Assembly (NCBI GenBank): GCA_002633005.1
Contig: NMRA01000031.1
Coordinates: 1,444,858 to 1,504,857, forward strand
From: Phoronis australis
Taxonomy: Eukaryota > Phoronida > Phoronidae
Reading direction: 5' to 3'
Length of the DNA stretch: 60,000 nucleotides
A program made the translations under genes and the position numbers. A model generated the notes under the pieces. That model had not been told where the DNA came from, searched no databases, and saw nothing but the letters and a program-made list of their open reading frames with translations. Below, one piece after another: positions 48,000 to 58,714 of this stretch (within the stretch, counting starts at the first letter, position 1; each line of letters begins with the position of its first letter).

Positions 48000-48768
48000 A
48001 CGTCGTAATACTCAATTCGAATCATTCCTGCACAACATTCATTCTAAAGAATTATTTTTCGACATTATCTTAATACAAGAATCATGGTTAACCACGACCA
48101 GCTGCCTTTCAGTCTTTCAAATTGACGGTTACAACATGTACTCCAAACCTGCATCTGGCTTATGTTCAACACACGGTGGCCTTATCACTTACGTAAATGA
48201 TAATCTTCATGTCAAAAAAATCCAAGTTCTTGATACTAATTCTACGTTCGAAGGCCTACTCACTTTTATCTCTATTAACAACAAAAGCATCTGCCTCGGT
48301 AACTTTTACAGACCGCCGACTTCACTCGTTAGAACCTTTGACGTGTTTATTGAAGAGTTCTGTCCCATCACCGAAAACCTTCAAAATCAGCGTAAAACAA
48401 TGATTTTAGGGTGAGATTATAACTTAAATCCTCTAGAGACACAAACAAAAAATAAAGTTCAAACATTCCTGGATTTTATGACAAATCACAATTTAAGACC
48501 TTCAATTACATACCCTACACGTCTTAGCCCCACATCAGCAACTTTAATAGATAACTTCTTTACATCAACATCATACGGTCACATACATACACACTCTGGT
48601 ATTCTTCTCTCTTCGATTTCAGACCACTGTCCTATCTTCATTGCTTCAAAATCGATAAAGAAAATCCACCCTAAACGCCCTACTTTCGTCTCAAAATATT
48701 CTTACACACCGCAAACAAAAACTCACTTTCTCAATAGCTTACGGAACTGCAATATCATTGAAAGCTAG
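48000..48768 (+). pseudogene. LINE endonuclease, interrupted by stop
   Basis: The N-terminal strand of the fold is truncated. Present are IILIQESWL (metal-binding Glu), LITYVND, LGNFYRPP, then an in-frame TGA at 48412 replacing the Gly before DYNLN (the Asp/Asn catalytic pair), LIDNFF and SISDHCPIF (catalytic Asp-His). The frame is the same on both sides of the TGA, so it is a single point change. A one-base deletion near 48766 then shifts the frame into the linker. Confidence 0.88.
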
Positions 48769-49431
48769 ACCGCAGCCTAGATTGTGACCCCAATCACAAC
48801 TACGCAATACTCAGTGATACTTTGACATATCTCACGAAAAAACACTTTAGTCCGAAAAATGTTAGATATAATAAACACAAACACGCGCTTAACTCATGGA
48901 TTACACATGGTATTTTAATTTCCATTCGTTACCGAGATAAACTGTACAAACAAACCATGACAACCCCTCGCAACAGACAATCCTACGCTACATGCCACAA
49001 CAATCTTAAAGTATACAACAAGATTCTCAAAAAACTATTGATTCCGCCAAGCAATCTTACTATTATGACACATTCGAAAAAGGGAAGTCTGACATAAATA
49101 AAACATGGGATACAATAAAGACAGTTATGAACAACGGCGTTCGAACAAAAAATGACACCCCAGAATGTCTCTTACGTTCAGATAACACTAACACCAGTGA
49201 CCTACCCGAAATGGCAAGTTTATTCAACACCTACTTTACCCAAATCGGCCCATCCCTTTCTGAATCACTAACTATGATAAAAAACATAAATTTCAAAGAC
49301 TATCTTCCAAACAAATTTAAGTTCTCTTTCAAACCAATCAATAATATACATGTACTAGATATTATAAGAGACATGGACGCAAAAGCAGTCCTTTTATAAT
49401 TGAACCTCTCACGACCATCATCAACCAGTGC
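48769..49431 (+). pseudogene. LINE linker between endonuclease and RT, broken
   Basis: Basic, helical linker text (KKHFSPKNVRYNKHKH, then RYRDKLYKQ) shifts frame near 49050 and resumes as KTWDTIKTVMNNGVRTKND and MASLFNTYFTQIG. At about 49394 the conserved DMDAK.. motif runs into text that normally lies about 25-30 residues later (IIEPLTTII), showing an internal deletion. Confidence 0.75.
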
Positions 49432-50162
49432 TTGCACACTGGTATATTTCCAGATGCTCTAAAGATTGCTAAGGTGATCCCAGTTTTTAAACAACATGGT
49501 TTGGACCCAGAGCACAAGGGCAATTATAGACCCATTTCTATTCTTCCAACAATCTCAAAAATTATAGAAAAAATTATCCATAATCAACTTTCAACTTTCC
49601 TAAATGAAAATGATATACTTAATAAACATCAATATGGTTTCAGGAAATGTCATTCTACAGAACTTGCTACGCTTGAACTTTTAGACCGCAGTTGTTCCCA
49701 TCTTGATAATGACACGAATCCCGTGGTCATCTTTCTAGATCTCTCGAAAGCTTTCGACACAATAGACCACCACTCTTGCAAAAGATAAATCACTATGGTA
49801 TTACTGGAGTTGAATATACACTGTTTAAAAGTTATCTCTCAAACCGCACGCAATATGTTTCACTAAGTGATACAACTTCCAGTTGGTTACCAATATCTAC
49901 TGGAGTTCCCCAAGGCTCTGTCCTTGGCCCACTTCTCTTCCTAGTTTACATAAATGATCTTTCGTTTTCTTCTCCCATGGACACACTTCTTTATGCTGAC
50001 GACACTTGCCTCGTCACACCTTACAAACTGACTGAATCTTCCCAACACACTTTACAGCAATCAACCACCATCAACAACAACCTTAAATCTATTTCAGACT
50101 GGTTTTCTGTGAACAAACTTTCAATTAACAAATCAAAAAGTAAATTAATGATCTTCCACTAG
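49432..50162 (+). pseudogene. LINE reverse transcriptase core, frameshifted
   Basis: RT copies the element RNA at the nicked target. Motifs in order: AKVIPVFKQHG, NYRPISILPTISKIIEK, QYGFRKCHST, the first catalytic Asp in FLDLSKAFDTIDH (about 49734-49772), a frameshift near 49775, SYLSNRTQYV, GVPQGSVLGPLLF and the YADD active site (49992-50003), followed by SDWFSVNKLSINKSKSKLM. All three catalytic Asp residues survive although the frame is broken. It ends with an in-frame TAG at 50160-50162. Confidence 0.9.
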
Positions 50163-50946
50163 CTCCAAAAGAAAATTGAAAAATGTATTATTCCCACCAT
50201 TTATATAAATAGCAAAACAATATATCATGTGAACAGTTTTCCTTTCCTTGGTATTACTGTTGACAAAAACCTCTCATGGTCCCCCCCACATTAACCTCAT
50301 CTCAAACAAACTTAACAATCTCGGTGGACTCTTATACAAATTGAAATCTTATCTTCCTCTTCCAGCTCTCAAGTTGATATATAATTCACTTGTCCTTCCA
50401 CATTTAAACTATGGCATCGCAACTTGGGGTTTTGGCAACACTACGAAACTTCAGACAGCCCAGAAAAGAATTCTTAGGAATATATCAAATTCCAGTTATA
50501 ATGCTCACTCTCTGCCCATATGTAAGGAACTTTGCCTCCCTCTTGTTCAAGACATCTTTAAAATCTCTATTGCAAAATTTTACTACAAATTCCTCAATAA
50601 TCAGCTTCCTAAGTATTTTTACACTAACAACTTCTTTTGTAAACCCATCCAATATAAGCCAACCAGACACATTAAAAGTCCTACATACCTGAGTCAATAC
50701 TCAGCTACTATACCGACAATACAACCCAAAATTTTAATTCCTCCGTCTAACAAATTGTCATCAAGAGCCTGTATTAGATTTCAGATTCCTCGACTTATAA
50801 ACAACAACGAAATACCAGTCTCTGCTCTAAATATAATAAAAATGCATTCTTTGCAAGCATTCTCCAGGTTCTTAACCAATTTTATTATTAGCAACTACGA
50901 TCCAGTTTGTCATATTTCCAATTGCTTCATATGTAACAGTATCTAA
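50163..50946 (+). pseudogene. LINE RT thumb and C-terminal region
   Basis: After the TAG, the same frame continues through SFPFLGITVDKNLSWS up to a C-run where the frame shifts. The frame from 50248 then reads KLNNLGGLLYKLKSYLP, the thumb motif LVLPHLNYGIATWG, LQTAQKRILRNIS and a C-terminal region to a stop at 50944-50946. A His/Cys-rich end (CHISNCFICNSI) is visible. Overall it is close to the usual end of CR1/L2-type proteins. Confidence 0.82.
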
Positions 50947-51174
50947 TTGTATTCTCAAAATCTCCTGAGCTGTGCCACTTTACTTCTTGGTTCCTGGCGT
51001 GTCGGTCGTTTTCAGCACTAATTCACTGTTTTCTTAAGTATTCCTACTGATTTTTGCATTTCCATTTGTTTATGTTGTACAGGGGACCTTCTTATTAGCG
51101 GTCAATAACCTTTAGAAGGCCTCCTAATTGAAATCAAATTTTAATCAATGTATTATTATTATTATTATTATTAT

Positions 51175-52948
51175 GTAATGTAAAGAAAAGCGTTTCTCAC
51201 TATCTCTCTCTCGTCGCGCAATGCCTTGTTATTGCTATTTTTCCTGGTGCAAGTCTTCGACAGGTGGTCACAAATTACCAAAAGACCTTAGGTTACTACA
51301 TTCGTGGAGAATTGCGGTCAAAAGGGTCAACCTACTGACAAAAAGTGCGTGGATGCCGACGCCCCATTGAGAGACTACATAACGTTAGTTGGTACGTTCC
51401 TAGCAATCAAGTTTCTATCGACATCGTTCGGTGATGTTATCCCCACCAGTTAACCCACTGAATAACGGGTTTATTGAATGGAACTAAATGTTTCGTTTCG
51501 GAAACTCACCCGGGACTCGGATGCTGGATAGGCTAGCAGCACATATTCACATATTGTGCTCCAGGGGTGGAAATGCGCCCAATATAAGAGGTGTATGGTA
51601 CGTGACGCTCAGAAGTCAAGCGTGACTTTTTGACAGCAGTTTCTCTTCAAAGCTATGCTATGTCCAATAGAATTCTCTAGATGAGTGAGTTTCCTTATTT
51701 TATAGCGGACCCCATCCCCAGGTCTACCAGATTAGCTACCGAATTAAAAAGAATAAGCTATTCAGTAAACGACATAACATTGCATTGGAATAAAAATTGA
51801 CACCTAGAATTAGTTTTACTTATTGAGGCCAGAAGCACATTTTAGGTGCCGTGAAAAATACACATTGTTAAATCACTTTTAGCCTGTTTCACATATATTA
51901 ATTCGGATCTTAAACAAGACTTGGGTACAAATATTATTAGTTTCTACATATAAACATGAAGACGAAACGTCAAGTATGTTCTGCCTTACTAAAGTAGTTT
52001 TGTCATGTGTTTTCTTTTATAATTTGCTAATATTCATTTGACTATTCTGTCACAGGTGAGAGAAAACGACTGAAACCAGTCGCCTGACTGTCTATTTTAC
52101 CTTTAGAAAGAAAGTGAAAAGCAATCCTTCAGCAATAACCTGAGAGAATTGAACCTAATTCAGAAATTCAGCCCTTGATATGCTTGATTATGGACTCCGT
52201 TGCGTGGTAAAATTACAATTGTTTTTAACAATGCTGTTTCGTTATATACTTTTCTTGCATGTGAAACTTTTGTTGTGGAGAAGTTAACACAAAACTTAAA
52301 ATTGTTCAAAGGCCTTCTTATGAAAGCTCTAAAAATAATTACACACACAAACAAATCAAATGCAAACAAAGGGAATACTTCGTTTTGATCGTTACACATT
52401 TATAGAGGTCAACAAGAAAATGACAATTCGCAAGCGTAATCGGTAATCATTTCAGCTTTATAAAGAATAAGAACAACTGCACTGTATGGGGCTTTAAAAC
52501 TGAGGAAATATTGTGGTTTAAATAATTGCCTGTTGATGAAAAAATTATTCGATCATCAAAGTGTAACATTAACGGGCTTTCTACTGACAATAAGACAATC
52601 GATGCAGTCACTGAATGTCATTTCCCCACAATGTGTACCAAAGTTTTTACCATTAGTATAAAGCCGTTTTTCTGAAAAGAAAAGTTAATTTCACTCAGTG
52701 CGAAAGGACAGGTATTTATACCAGTTGCTTTTGGTTTTCATTCACTGGAATCTAGTTTTAATGGCCTATAGAAGCGCTAGTAAAAAGGCCCAGTTTCGCT
52801 ACGTGGCCTTCCTCCATGTAACCTCATTCAACCTCAATTATATCCTGGAAGGTAAACACAACAGCATATCACTAGATTCGTTTTGTGCCCAAAATCGGAC
52901 CCTGAACTAGACCAGAGTGTCACTAGGTCTTCTTTAGCTTCAATTCAT
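51175..52948. other. No recognisable gene
   Basis: AT-rich unique sequence after the LINE tail. Frames of 60-80 codons on both strands show no domain. A possible continuation of the decayed - strand coding text near its right border reads IEAKEDLVTLWSSSGSDF (about 52895-52947), with stops on both sides. Confidence 0.4.
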
Positions 52949-53380
52949 CATGTTTCTTCCAGGAAAGGAAATAAGCTATTGTCCACACATGACTTATTGC
53001 CTATGAAAGGGCATCCTCACCCAACAAGGCTAACTTGTGTATCAGTCAGATATAGTTCCTTTTCATTCACAAACAATCCACTGGCACGTTGTCTTATGGT
53101 AACTTCGTACTGCGATTCACATTTCACCAAGCCACTGACTTGTACATTGTGTCATGCTGCACTTATGGTGTGTGAAAATGCTGTGGGAAGAGAAAGGAGT
53201 AACAAAGCTTGTTCGTTGTCTCCAATGAAGAAAGTAGGCTTTAACAACAGATCTACACTGGATGGGAACATCTTGCTTGTTTAATTAGCTGCATTCATCT
53301 GCTTAAAACCAATTTTTTGTCCATTAAGGATCGATGCAGAAGCGATGCATATCTGCTCTGCACTGTGCAAGCCCTCAAAC
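52949..53380 (-). pseudogene. Decayed coding-like segment, unknown protein
   Basis: One - strand frame reads protein-like text through about 430 bp with only a few stops. It starts after an acceptor-like TTTGGTTTTAG (FEGLHSAEQICIASASILNG), has a TAA at 53281, then VDLLLKPTFFIGDNEQALLL, a TGA, GLVKCESQYEVTIRQRASG and LYLTDTQVSLVG up to a donor-like GTTGG|GTGAGG at 53041, and beyond it GCPFIGNKSCVDNSLFPF. Other frames are stop-rich. A potential first exon at 53815-53846 (ATG, ten codons, then AAAG|GTAAGG) would join the acceptor in phase. The stops argue for a pseudogene or old transposon protein; the family is not recognised. Confidence 0.35.
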
Positions 53381-56147
53381 CTAAAACCAAAGGTCACGTG
53401 AAAACAGACATGATAGATTTCCATTTCAAAGTGTAATAGATTTCCGGAAGACATAGGATAGGGAGTAAGCAAATATTCTTATGGATATTTGTCACTTTGT
53501 CACGTACCCTTTGCCATGGCATTGGCGGGCTTGGGTTGTAATCTTTAACTCACTATTCAGTATCGGGTCAAACATTCAGCATTCACTAATGTAACTGTCA
53601 CTGATAAACCCGTTAGAAATCATTCTAAACAATAATACTACTTTGATGTACGAAAAGATCCAGAGTGCTACGTCAAGTATCGTAACAGACGTCACAACAA
53701 ACAAAGATTAACCCGACTGGCGACTGCCGCGAATTCAACATCGGCGAGTTCCTCAGTTAACAGGCATCAGTAGAATAAAGATGGAATAATCGTTAAAATA
53801 ATCACAAACCTTACCTTTGTACAAGGTCGTGCTTACTTTCTCTCATAGAAGCACCTTTTCACGCAATCTCAGATTCAGTTGGCTCGGCTACAAGCCATTT
53901 CACCATGTATTTAAAGGGCTCGCGAAATCGAGGCTGTTAATCTATCACTACTCGTACACTTGCGCCCTCTAGTTAATGCAAATTTTCCGAATAGCCCCAT
54001 TGTCTTGCGTGTACAGAGCGTGTGAATATCTAGGGTGACTAACTCGAAACCGCCTTAGCGTCGCCTTAGTGTAAGGTTTTCTTATTTTGCACTTTAAAGT
54101 CTTTGTAACAGTTGGTCTCGAACTCACCTTAACGCCACCTACAGTTGTATTTACGCACAGGCGACCCAACTGTAACACGTGACCGAAAAATATCAAGGCG
54201 ACTTTAATAATGTTTGGTTCGGAAATTATGCATTTAATTTCATTTTTAAAGTTTTTGAGAATTCATAGACTATTGTGTTACCTAAGTGGGGATTTGTCAC
54301 GCTGAAAATCGCAACGTATGAAGAATTTCTGTTATTTGACATGACGGTGATGCTAAGTTAACCCTAGGGTCACCTTAAGATGCTTCGAGTTGGTTATTTA
54401 CGACAAACGTGTAATTCTAATTTAAAGTTACGACCGCGCGGAAATTTAAACTGGCAAAATGTCTCTTGAGTATGTACAATACATCTATTTATGTACCTTC
54501 ATTTATAGTCGATACTTACATCAATTTACGAAAAATATTTCAAGTTATTTTTTTACCAAACCACGGCACATATCGGCGACTGTAGCTGGTAAAAATACTT
54601 CAGGTGACCTTGTGCGGTTATCCGGATGTGTGAGGTATAAGTTTACCAAAATTCACTTCTCGGTTCTGAGCTTACGTGTAAACACAGGTGTCATTCGCTT
54701 CTGATCGTCCTCAATACGCAATATATAATTCCAAATGGTATAGCACTCGGGACTAGAAATTTCACGGCTGCTTCTCTTCAGTCGTCGTATCAAACATTTT
54801 CAATAAATTTGTACAAAATAGGATTTCAAAAAACCATGAGCAAATGTCCTTTATTCTGATAGCATTTACAGCGTCCTGCTCCAGCGACTTTGCAACAAAT
54901 TTGGGATCAAACGAAAAAAATCTTTCCAAAAGGGCGATGCGTAGGAACACCTGTAAGATGGGTCACTTGCGTTAGCACGGGAATTGCCGATTTGTCACGG
55001 AGGGTCACGACAATTACTTCACACTTAGCCAGACTGTTTCGTAACCTTCCATGATGAACTGGAAATTGTCGTTATTCATCTGTAACTTATCGGGTGATTC
55101 CTTACTTGACTTTAATCCGACTCACGCTGTTTTAGCCCAGTGCTCTTTCCAAACGCTAAGTCAGCACACATGGCAATGGACTTTCCCTTTTTATCGGTAG
55201 CGTTGCAACAGTTGTTCAAAACTTTCTCTTTGTTTTCATCTCCATACTGATGCACAAAGGTTGTGGCTCGTTTCTGAATGCGTCTTTAGCTTCAGGTTGA
55301 TGCGCGCCCTCAAAAACTTCTAAGGTCGAAGACTTCTGTACAGTACGTGTAATGTTAAATGGTACAAGAGTTGCATGTGAAAATAAAGCTAACAGTACTG
55401 GTACACATCACTCGTATCCAGGACTACGTTGTACAGCCCTGTGAAATAAACAAAACGCTATTTTACCTTCATGCGTATGAATACAACAGTGGTAATTTGA
55501 CAAACTCATCAATATCAAATTGAGCGAAGGCTACAGCTTTTTCCAGACACTCGCACATTACCCAATATTTACAGTAAATATTCTGATATTCCTCAAATGT
55601 ATAACAAAATTATTTTTTTTCTATATGGATGTCAAGTTCTCAACTCAAATGAAAATTAGGTTTTATTCGAAATAGTGCCAAAATTTCTTTTTAATATTAA
55701 ATCTCTCTGTGTGAGTGGATAGAATTGTATACATGTAAAATAACTTATTGTGTATGAAAATGATTTATTTACATTCGTAATCATATGTCATTGTAATCTT
55801 AACATCAGTTTTTTAATTTATGTATTTGTGTATAATAACTGTATATAGATTTCTTTGTATTTATTTAATACAGATATAATGGCTTTTAGCACTTTCTGGG
55901 CAATGTATATTCATTGAACTGAAGATTTCGTAATAAACATAAAAGTATTTTCGAGAGTAAAATAGACTTATGTAAAAAAAGTTTGCAGTGAGTCAGTTGC
56001 CGCGATTTCGACAACGTGGATTTAACAGCATCAACATCGTCGAATTTCAACGTTGTCCTGTCTGTTTTGAAAACTACTGCACAGCTAGATGAGCGAGATC
56101 CCTTCTCCCAGTCTCGACTCAACCTGCCACTATCTTGCGTTCTCTAG
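53381..56147. other. No firm gene; weak exon candidates
   Basis: It contains the possible - strand first exon at 53815-53846 and a - strand 42-bp segment at 54128-54169 with acceptor GTGTTACAG and donor AAG|GTGAGT (reads LGRLCVNTTVGGVK). Upstream exons of the + strand gene that follows would be expected here or further left, but none could be identified with confidence. Confidence 0.35.
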
Positions 56148-56216
56148 GGATCATCAGAAGAACTTCACACAGCCGCAGAACCAAAAATCGAAACACCGCC
56201 AGGACTCGACTCCAAG
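56148..56216 (+). CDS. Exon (n-3) of an unrecognised multi-exon gene
   Basis: Sixty-nine bp, 23 codons, phase 0 at both ends, reading GSSEELHTAAEPKIETPP then GLDSK. The acceptor TTGCGTTCTCTAG has a pyrimidine-rich tract and the donor is CCAAG|GTAACA. The frame joins without change to the next three exons. The content is acidic and proline-containing, so probably disordered. Earlier exons must exist upstream because there is no start codon, but they were not found. Confidence 0.55.
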
Positions 56217-57016
56217 GTAACACAGTCGCATTCACTTGCCAATCTCCACATTTTAGTCGCTCAACGTTGATAGTGACAACTCGGTCGTAAACCATGTACT
56301 CTGCTTGTTAAAATCAGTTGTTATGCAAGTACGTTCCAATCAAATATCAGATCAGATGACCGAAGGATTGGTTTATATTTGTTTTGATGTACAGCACGTA
56401 CCACTGGTGCTTCGTTCCATTGGTTTCTACGTTTTTAATTACACGTGCATTGCAATGCTTTTACCTTCTTTCTTGAACGAGCAGAGTCTGGTCACTTTGT
56501 TTACACAATCCGTTTGTAGTTTCTACCGCCTGCCACTGGTCAAATTGCGAACAGCCACGTCTGGTGACTGGGCAGCATGAATGAAAAGTAATATTCCTCA
56601 GCTAGCCAGTCATCGTCAACTTATTTCGGGGGTTACTGTACCGCAGATCAATTTTTCATAGTCAATAATTATTTATATTCCCCGGTGATGTTGTAATGGA
56701 TTATTCATATTGATTGCGTCTAGTGGTATAAAGCTATTTCAATTAAACATTTTTGTCAGTGGACATCTTAGGCGATTCCAGAAGACAACAGCCTTCGTCT
56801 TGACTCTATTACGATTACATATGTACGTTGCGTAGGTAATGAGTTCGTGGCTGTATCAACGCAAATGAATAAGACTCTTATCTTTTAATTCCCTGAGTTC
56901 GAACCTTAATACAGACGTTGGCGCAGACTCAGTTTTGCATTTTATTCCACCACGGAGCCTATGAAGTGCCAAAGGATTCTTAAACGAGTACCTTTCTGCG
57001 CATAGAAATGGACTTA
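56217..57016 (+). other. Intron, nothing further seen
   Basis: Inferred intron between the first two recognised exons. Open frames on either strand inside it are not supported. It ends in the tandem repeat described next. Confidence 0.4.
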
Positions 57017-57114
57017 ATCTACGCGTACTTTTGCTAGATCTACGCGTACTTTTAGTTAATCTACGCATACTGTTGCTTAATCTATGCGTACTTTTGCTTA
57101 ATCTACACGCAGCC
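57017..57114. repeat. 21-bp tandem repeat, 4.7 copies
   Basis: Units start at 57017, 57038, 57059, 57080 and 57101 (partial), with consensus ATCTACGCGTACTTTTGCTTA. Because 21 is a multiple of three, both strands stay open: a leucine-rich seven-residue repeat on +, a Ser/Thr/Arg-rich one on -. It sits about 70 bp before the next exon's acceptor, in the inferred intron, so it is most likely non-coding. Confidence 0.95.
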
Positions 57115-57181
57115 AACGTGTTGCGAGCATACACGTATTACATGACTTTTAAGTTAAAACTTCTCGTGGTTGCGATTCTAG

Positions 57182-57298
57182 ATCGGCACGACATACAGAC
57201 CACGGGCGAAGTCCATTCCAACGAAGCAGTTAACGTCAAAGTACGAAATCATCGCAGAAGTTGCCGAGGGAGCTACCAACAGCTTGCGTCATCCAAAA
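57182..57298 (+). CDS. Exon (n-2) of the unrecognised multi-exon gene
   Basis: One hundred and seventeen bp, 39 codons, phase 0 to phase 0: IGTTYRPRAKSIPTKQ, LTSKYEIIAEVAEG, ATNSLRHPK. The acceptor is GTTGCGATTCTAG and the donor CAAAA|GTAAGA. A second frame is also open across this interval, but only this one continues in phase into both neighbouring exons. It is basic, then a short amphipathic segment; no domain is recognised. Confidence 0.6.
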
Positions 57299-57543
57299 GT
57301 AAGATCACATTTTAAATAAGCAATGGAAAATCCTGTTTTCGTAAAAATCAACAATTAGTGGCAATTATCTAAAGGGATGTACGCGTGAGACTGTGGACTT
57401 AGCTCAGTTCCAAAAATCAGTAATGGTCGACTATATCTCGCCAAAAACTTGCGTAATCTTGTTTTTGCACGTTTGCGTCTGCGCAACGCTGCCCAGACAA
57501 CACGCAATTTAGTTTTGTGCTATCCTAGGATAATATTTTGCAG
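57299..57543 (+). other. Intron of the unrecognised gene
   Basis: A 245-bp intron starting GTAAGA and ending TATTTTGCAG. No other feature seen. Confidence 0.5.
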
Positions 57544-57657
57544 GACCACGATGAAGCCACCTTCCTTCCAGATTCAGCACGCAGTCAACCAGAGATAATC
57601 CCAGCAGGCCAACCTCCACCTTTGACTAACAACAAGAGAAAGGTTGCATCGAAAGTG
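57544..57657 (+). CDS. Exon (n-1) of the unrecognised multi-exon gene
   Basis: One hundred and fourteen bp, 38 codons, phase 0 to phase 0: DHDEATFLPDSARSQPEI, IPAGQPPPLTNNKRK, VASKV. The acceptor is ATATTTTGCAG and the donor AAGTG|GTGAGC. It starts acidic, is proline-rich in the middle and ends basic, consistent with a disordered linker or tail. A lysine/arginine cluster (NNKRK) could act in nuclear import, but this is only a guess. Confidence 0.6.
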
Positions 57658-58192
57658 GTGAGCTATAGCATTACGATGACTCGATGAAAACCCGCAAAAC
57701 TTCATAGTGGCAAGTAGTACTCTAATTCAGTTACATGGGTACCAATCAATGGTGTACATACTTAGTATAAAAGGAACGTCACGCCCTTCGAGATTGACCG
57801 AAGTGCAATGTCCACACGTACAAAAACACAGCCGCTGTAGGGATGTCACATGTTGTCTTTAGTTCCACAACGATTTATGTTAATCAAAGTCCAGGTATCG
57901 TTCTGGGTAGTGCGCATTTTTGGCATGTCGCCTGCTGTCGTGTCAACAACCTTTGACCTTTGTATAATTTCAGAGTATATGTAGTTACAATTCCTAGGGT
58001 GGGTATATAAAATCTAGTTTCTGTTTCGACTATAAGGATTCTGCACGAACCACAATCAATTCAGTTCACATTGACAATATTTACAGTATGCGCATGTAGA
58101 AATTACGTCCAGAAATTACCCATAATTATAACTCTAGGTATGTCAAAGAAAGATCAAGTGTTGATTTTTTGAGGGTTCCTCTAGCTCATGCG
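57658..58192 (+). other. Intron, first part
   Basis: Inferred intron. A 25-bp segment at 57867-57891 with splice-like borders was checked; it does not keep the reading frame. Confidence 0.4.
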
Positions 58193-58412
58193 TAGAATTG
58201 TGTGGGTAATGAGCATCGTACACAGTGAATGTTTTGTAGAATTGTGTGGGTAATGAGCATCGTACACAGTGAATGTTTCGTAGAATTGTGTGGGTAATGA
58301 GCATCGTACACGGTGGATGTTTTTTAGAATTGTGTGGCTAATAAGCATCGTACACAGTGAATGTTTTGTAGAATTGTGTGGGTAATGAGCATCGTACACA
58401 GTGAATGTTTTC
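58193..58412. repeat. 44-bp tandem repeat, exactly five copies
   Basis: Units begin at 58193, 58237, 58281, 58325 and 58369, each starting TAGAATTGTGTGGGTAATGA and ending GAATGTTTTG with a few substitutions (units 3 and 4 differ most). A sixth start is degenerate. Since 44 is not a multiple of three, a - strand frame passes through all three phases of the same unit; that frame is an artefact. The repeat lies in the last inferred intron. Confidence 0.97.
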
Positions 58413-58509
58413 TACAATTCGCAGGCAGTTATCAGAGTAAGAAGAAAAGTCAATTGATGTGATGTGGTAATTTATTTCTCATCTTTCAAAATGCCGTTTT
58501 GCCTTCTAG

Positions 58510-58659
58510 TGCCGTGCAGCAGACGTATGCCCATCCACACACATTGCTGAAAGTGTACTCTTATTCCGAGGCAGGGGGCATAGTCCACCGTCTCCAAAAA
58601 GTCAAGAAAGTGAACCGGAGGCAGGGAAATATGACTATGTGCGTTTGTTCTGCATTTAA
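58510..58659 (+). CDS. Terminal exon of the unrecognised multi-exon gene
   Basis: Forty-nine codons plus TAA, entered in phase 0 after the acceptor GTTTTGCCTTCTAG. It reads CRAADVCPSTHIAESVLLF, RGRGHSPPSPKSQESEPEAG and KYDYVRLFCI. The Ser/Pro/Glu-rich centre and short hydrophobic end look like a protein tail. AATAAA lies 49 bp after the stop. The C-terminal residues could be a short binding motif, but no family is recognised. The continuous frame over four exons (138 codons in total) is the main evidence that this is a real gene. Confidence 0.6.
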   Translation, partial: CRAADVCPSTHIAESVLLFRGRGHSPPSPKSQESEPEAGKYDYVRLFCI

Positions 58660-58708
58660 GTGCATTCTAATTATATCGGCCTGCGATATTGGAACGTTTG
58701 TTGAATGA

Positions 58709-58714
58709 AATAAA
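58709..58714 (+). terminator. Polyadenylation signal AATAAA
   Basis: Canonical hexamer shortly after the stop codon of the terminal exon, followed within about 10 bp by T-rich sequence. It fits a very short 3' UTR. Confidence 0.5.

Larger units (their letters stand above)
47995..51174 (+). mobile_element. CR1/L2-type LINE, near complete but heavily mutated
   Basis: Endonuclease, linker, complete RT and C-terminal region follow in the order of CR1/L2-type elements, then a 3' UTR (GGGACCTTCTTATTAGCGGT) and an ATT microsatellite tail at 51151-51174. The simple-repeat tail and the RT motif GVPQGSVLGPLLF fit that group. The 5' end is cut within the endonuclease and no ORF1 is present. Reading frames are broken by at least two in-frame stops (48412, 50161), several frameshifts (near 48766, 49050, 49775 and at a C-run at about 50281) and an internal deletion near 49394. 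Confidence 0.9.

Noticed and set aside
57867-57891. Possible extra exon of the + strand gene
   Set aside because: Splice-like borders, but the length breaks the otherwise constant phase 0 and the matching frame contains a stop.
58181-58399. 72-codon repetitive protein on the - strand
   Set aside because: It is the 44-bp minisatellite read through all three phases; no start context or splice signal.
58193-58412. CRISPR array
   Set aside because: Repeats are directly adjacent without unique spacers, and the sequence is animal nuclear DNA.
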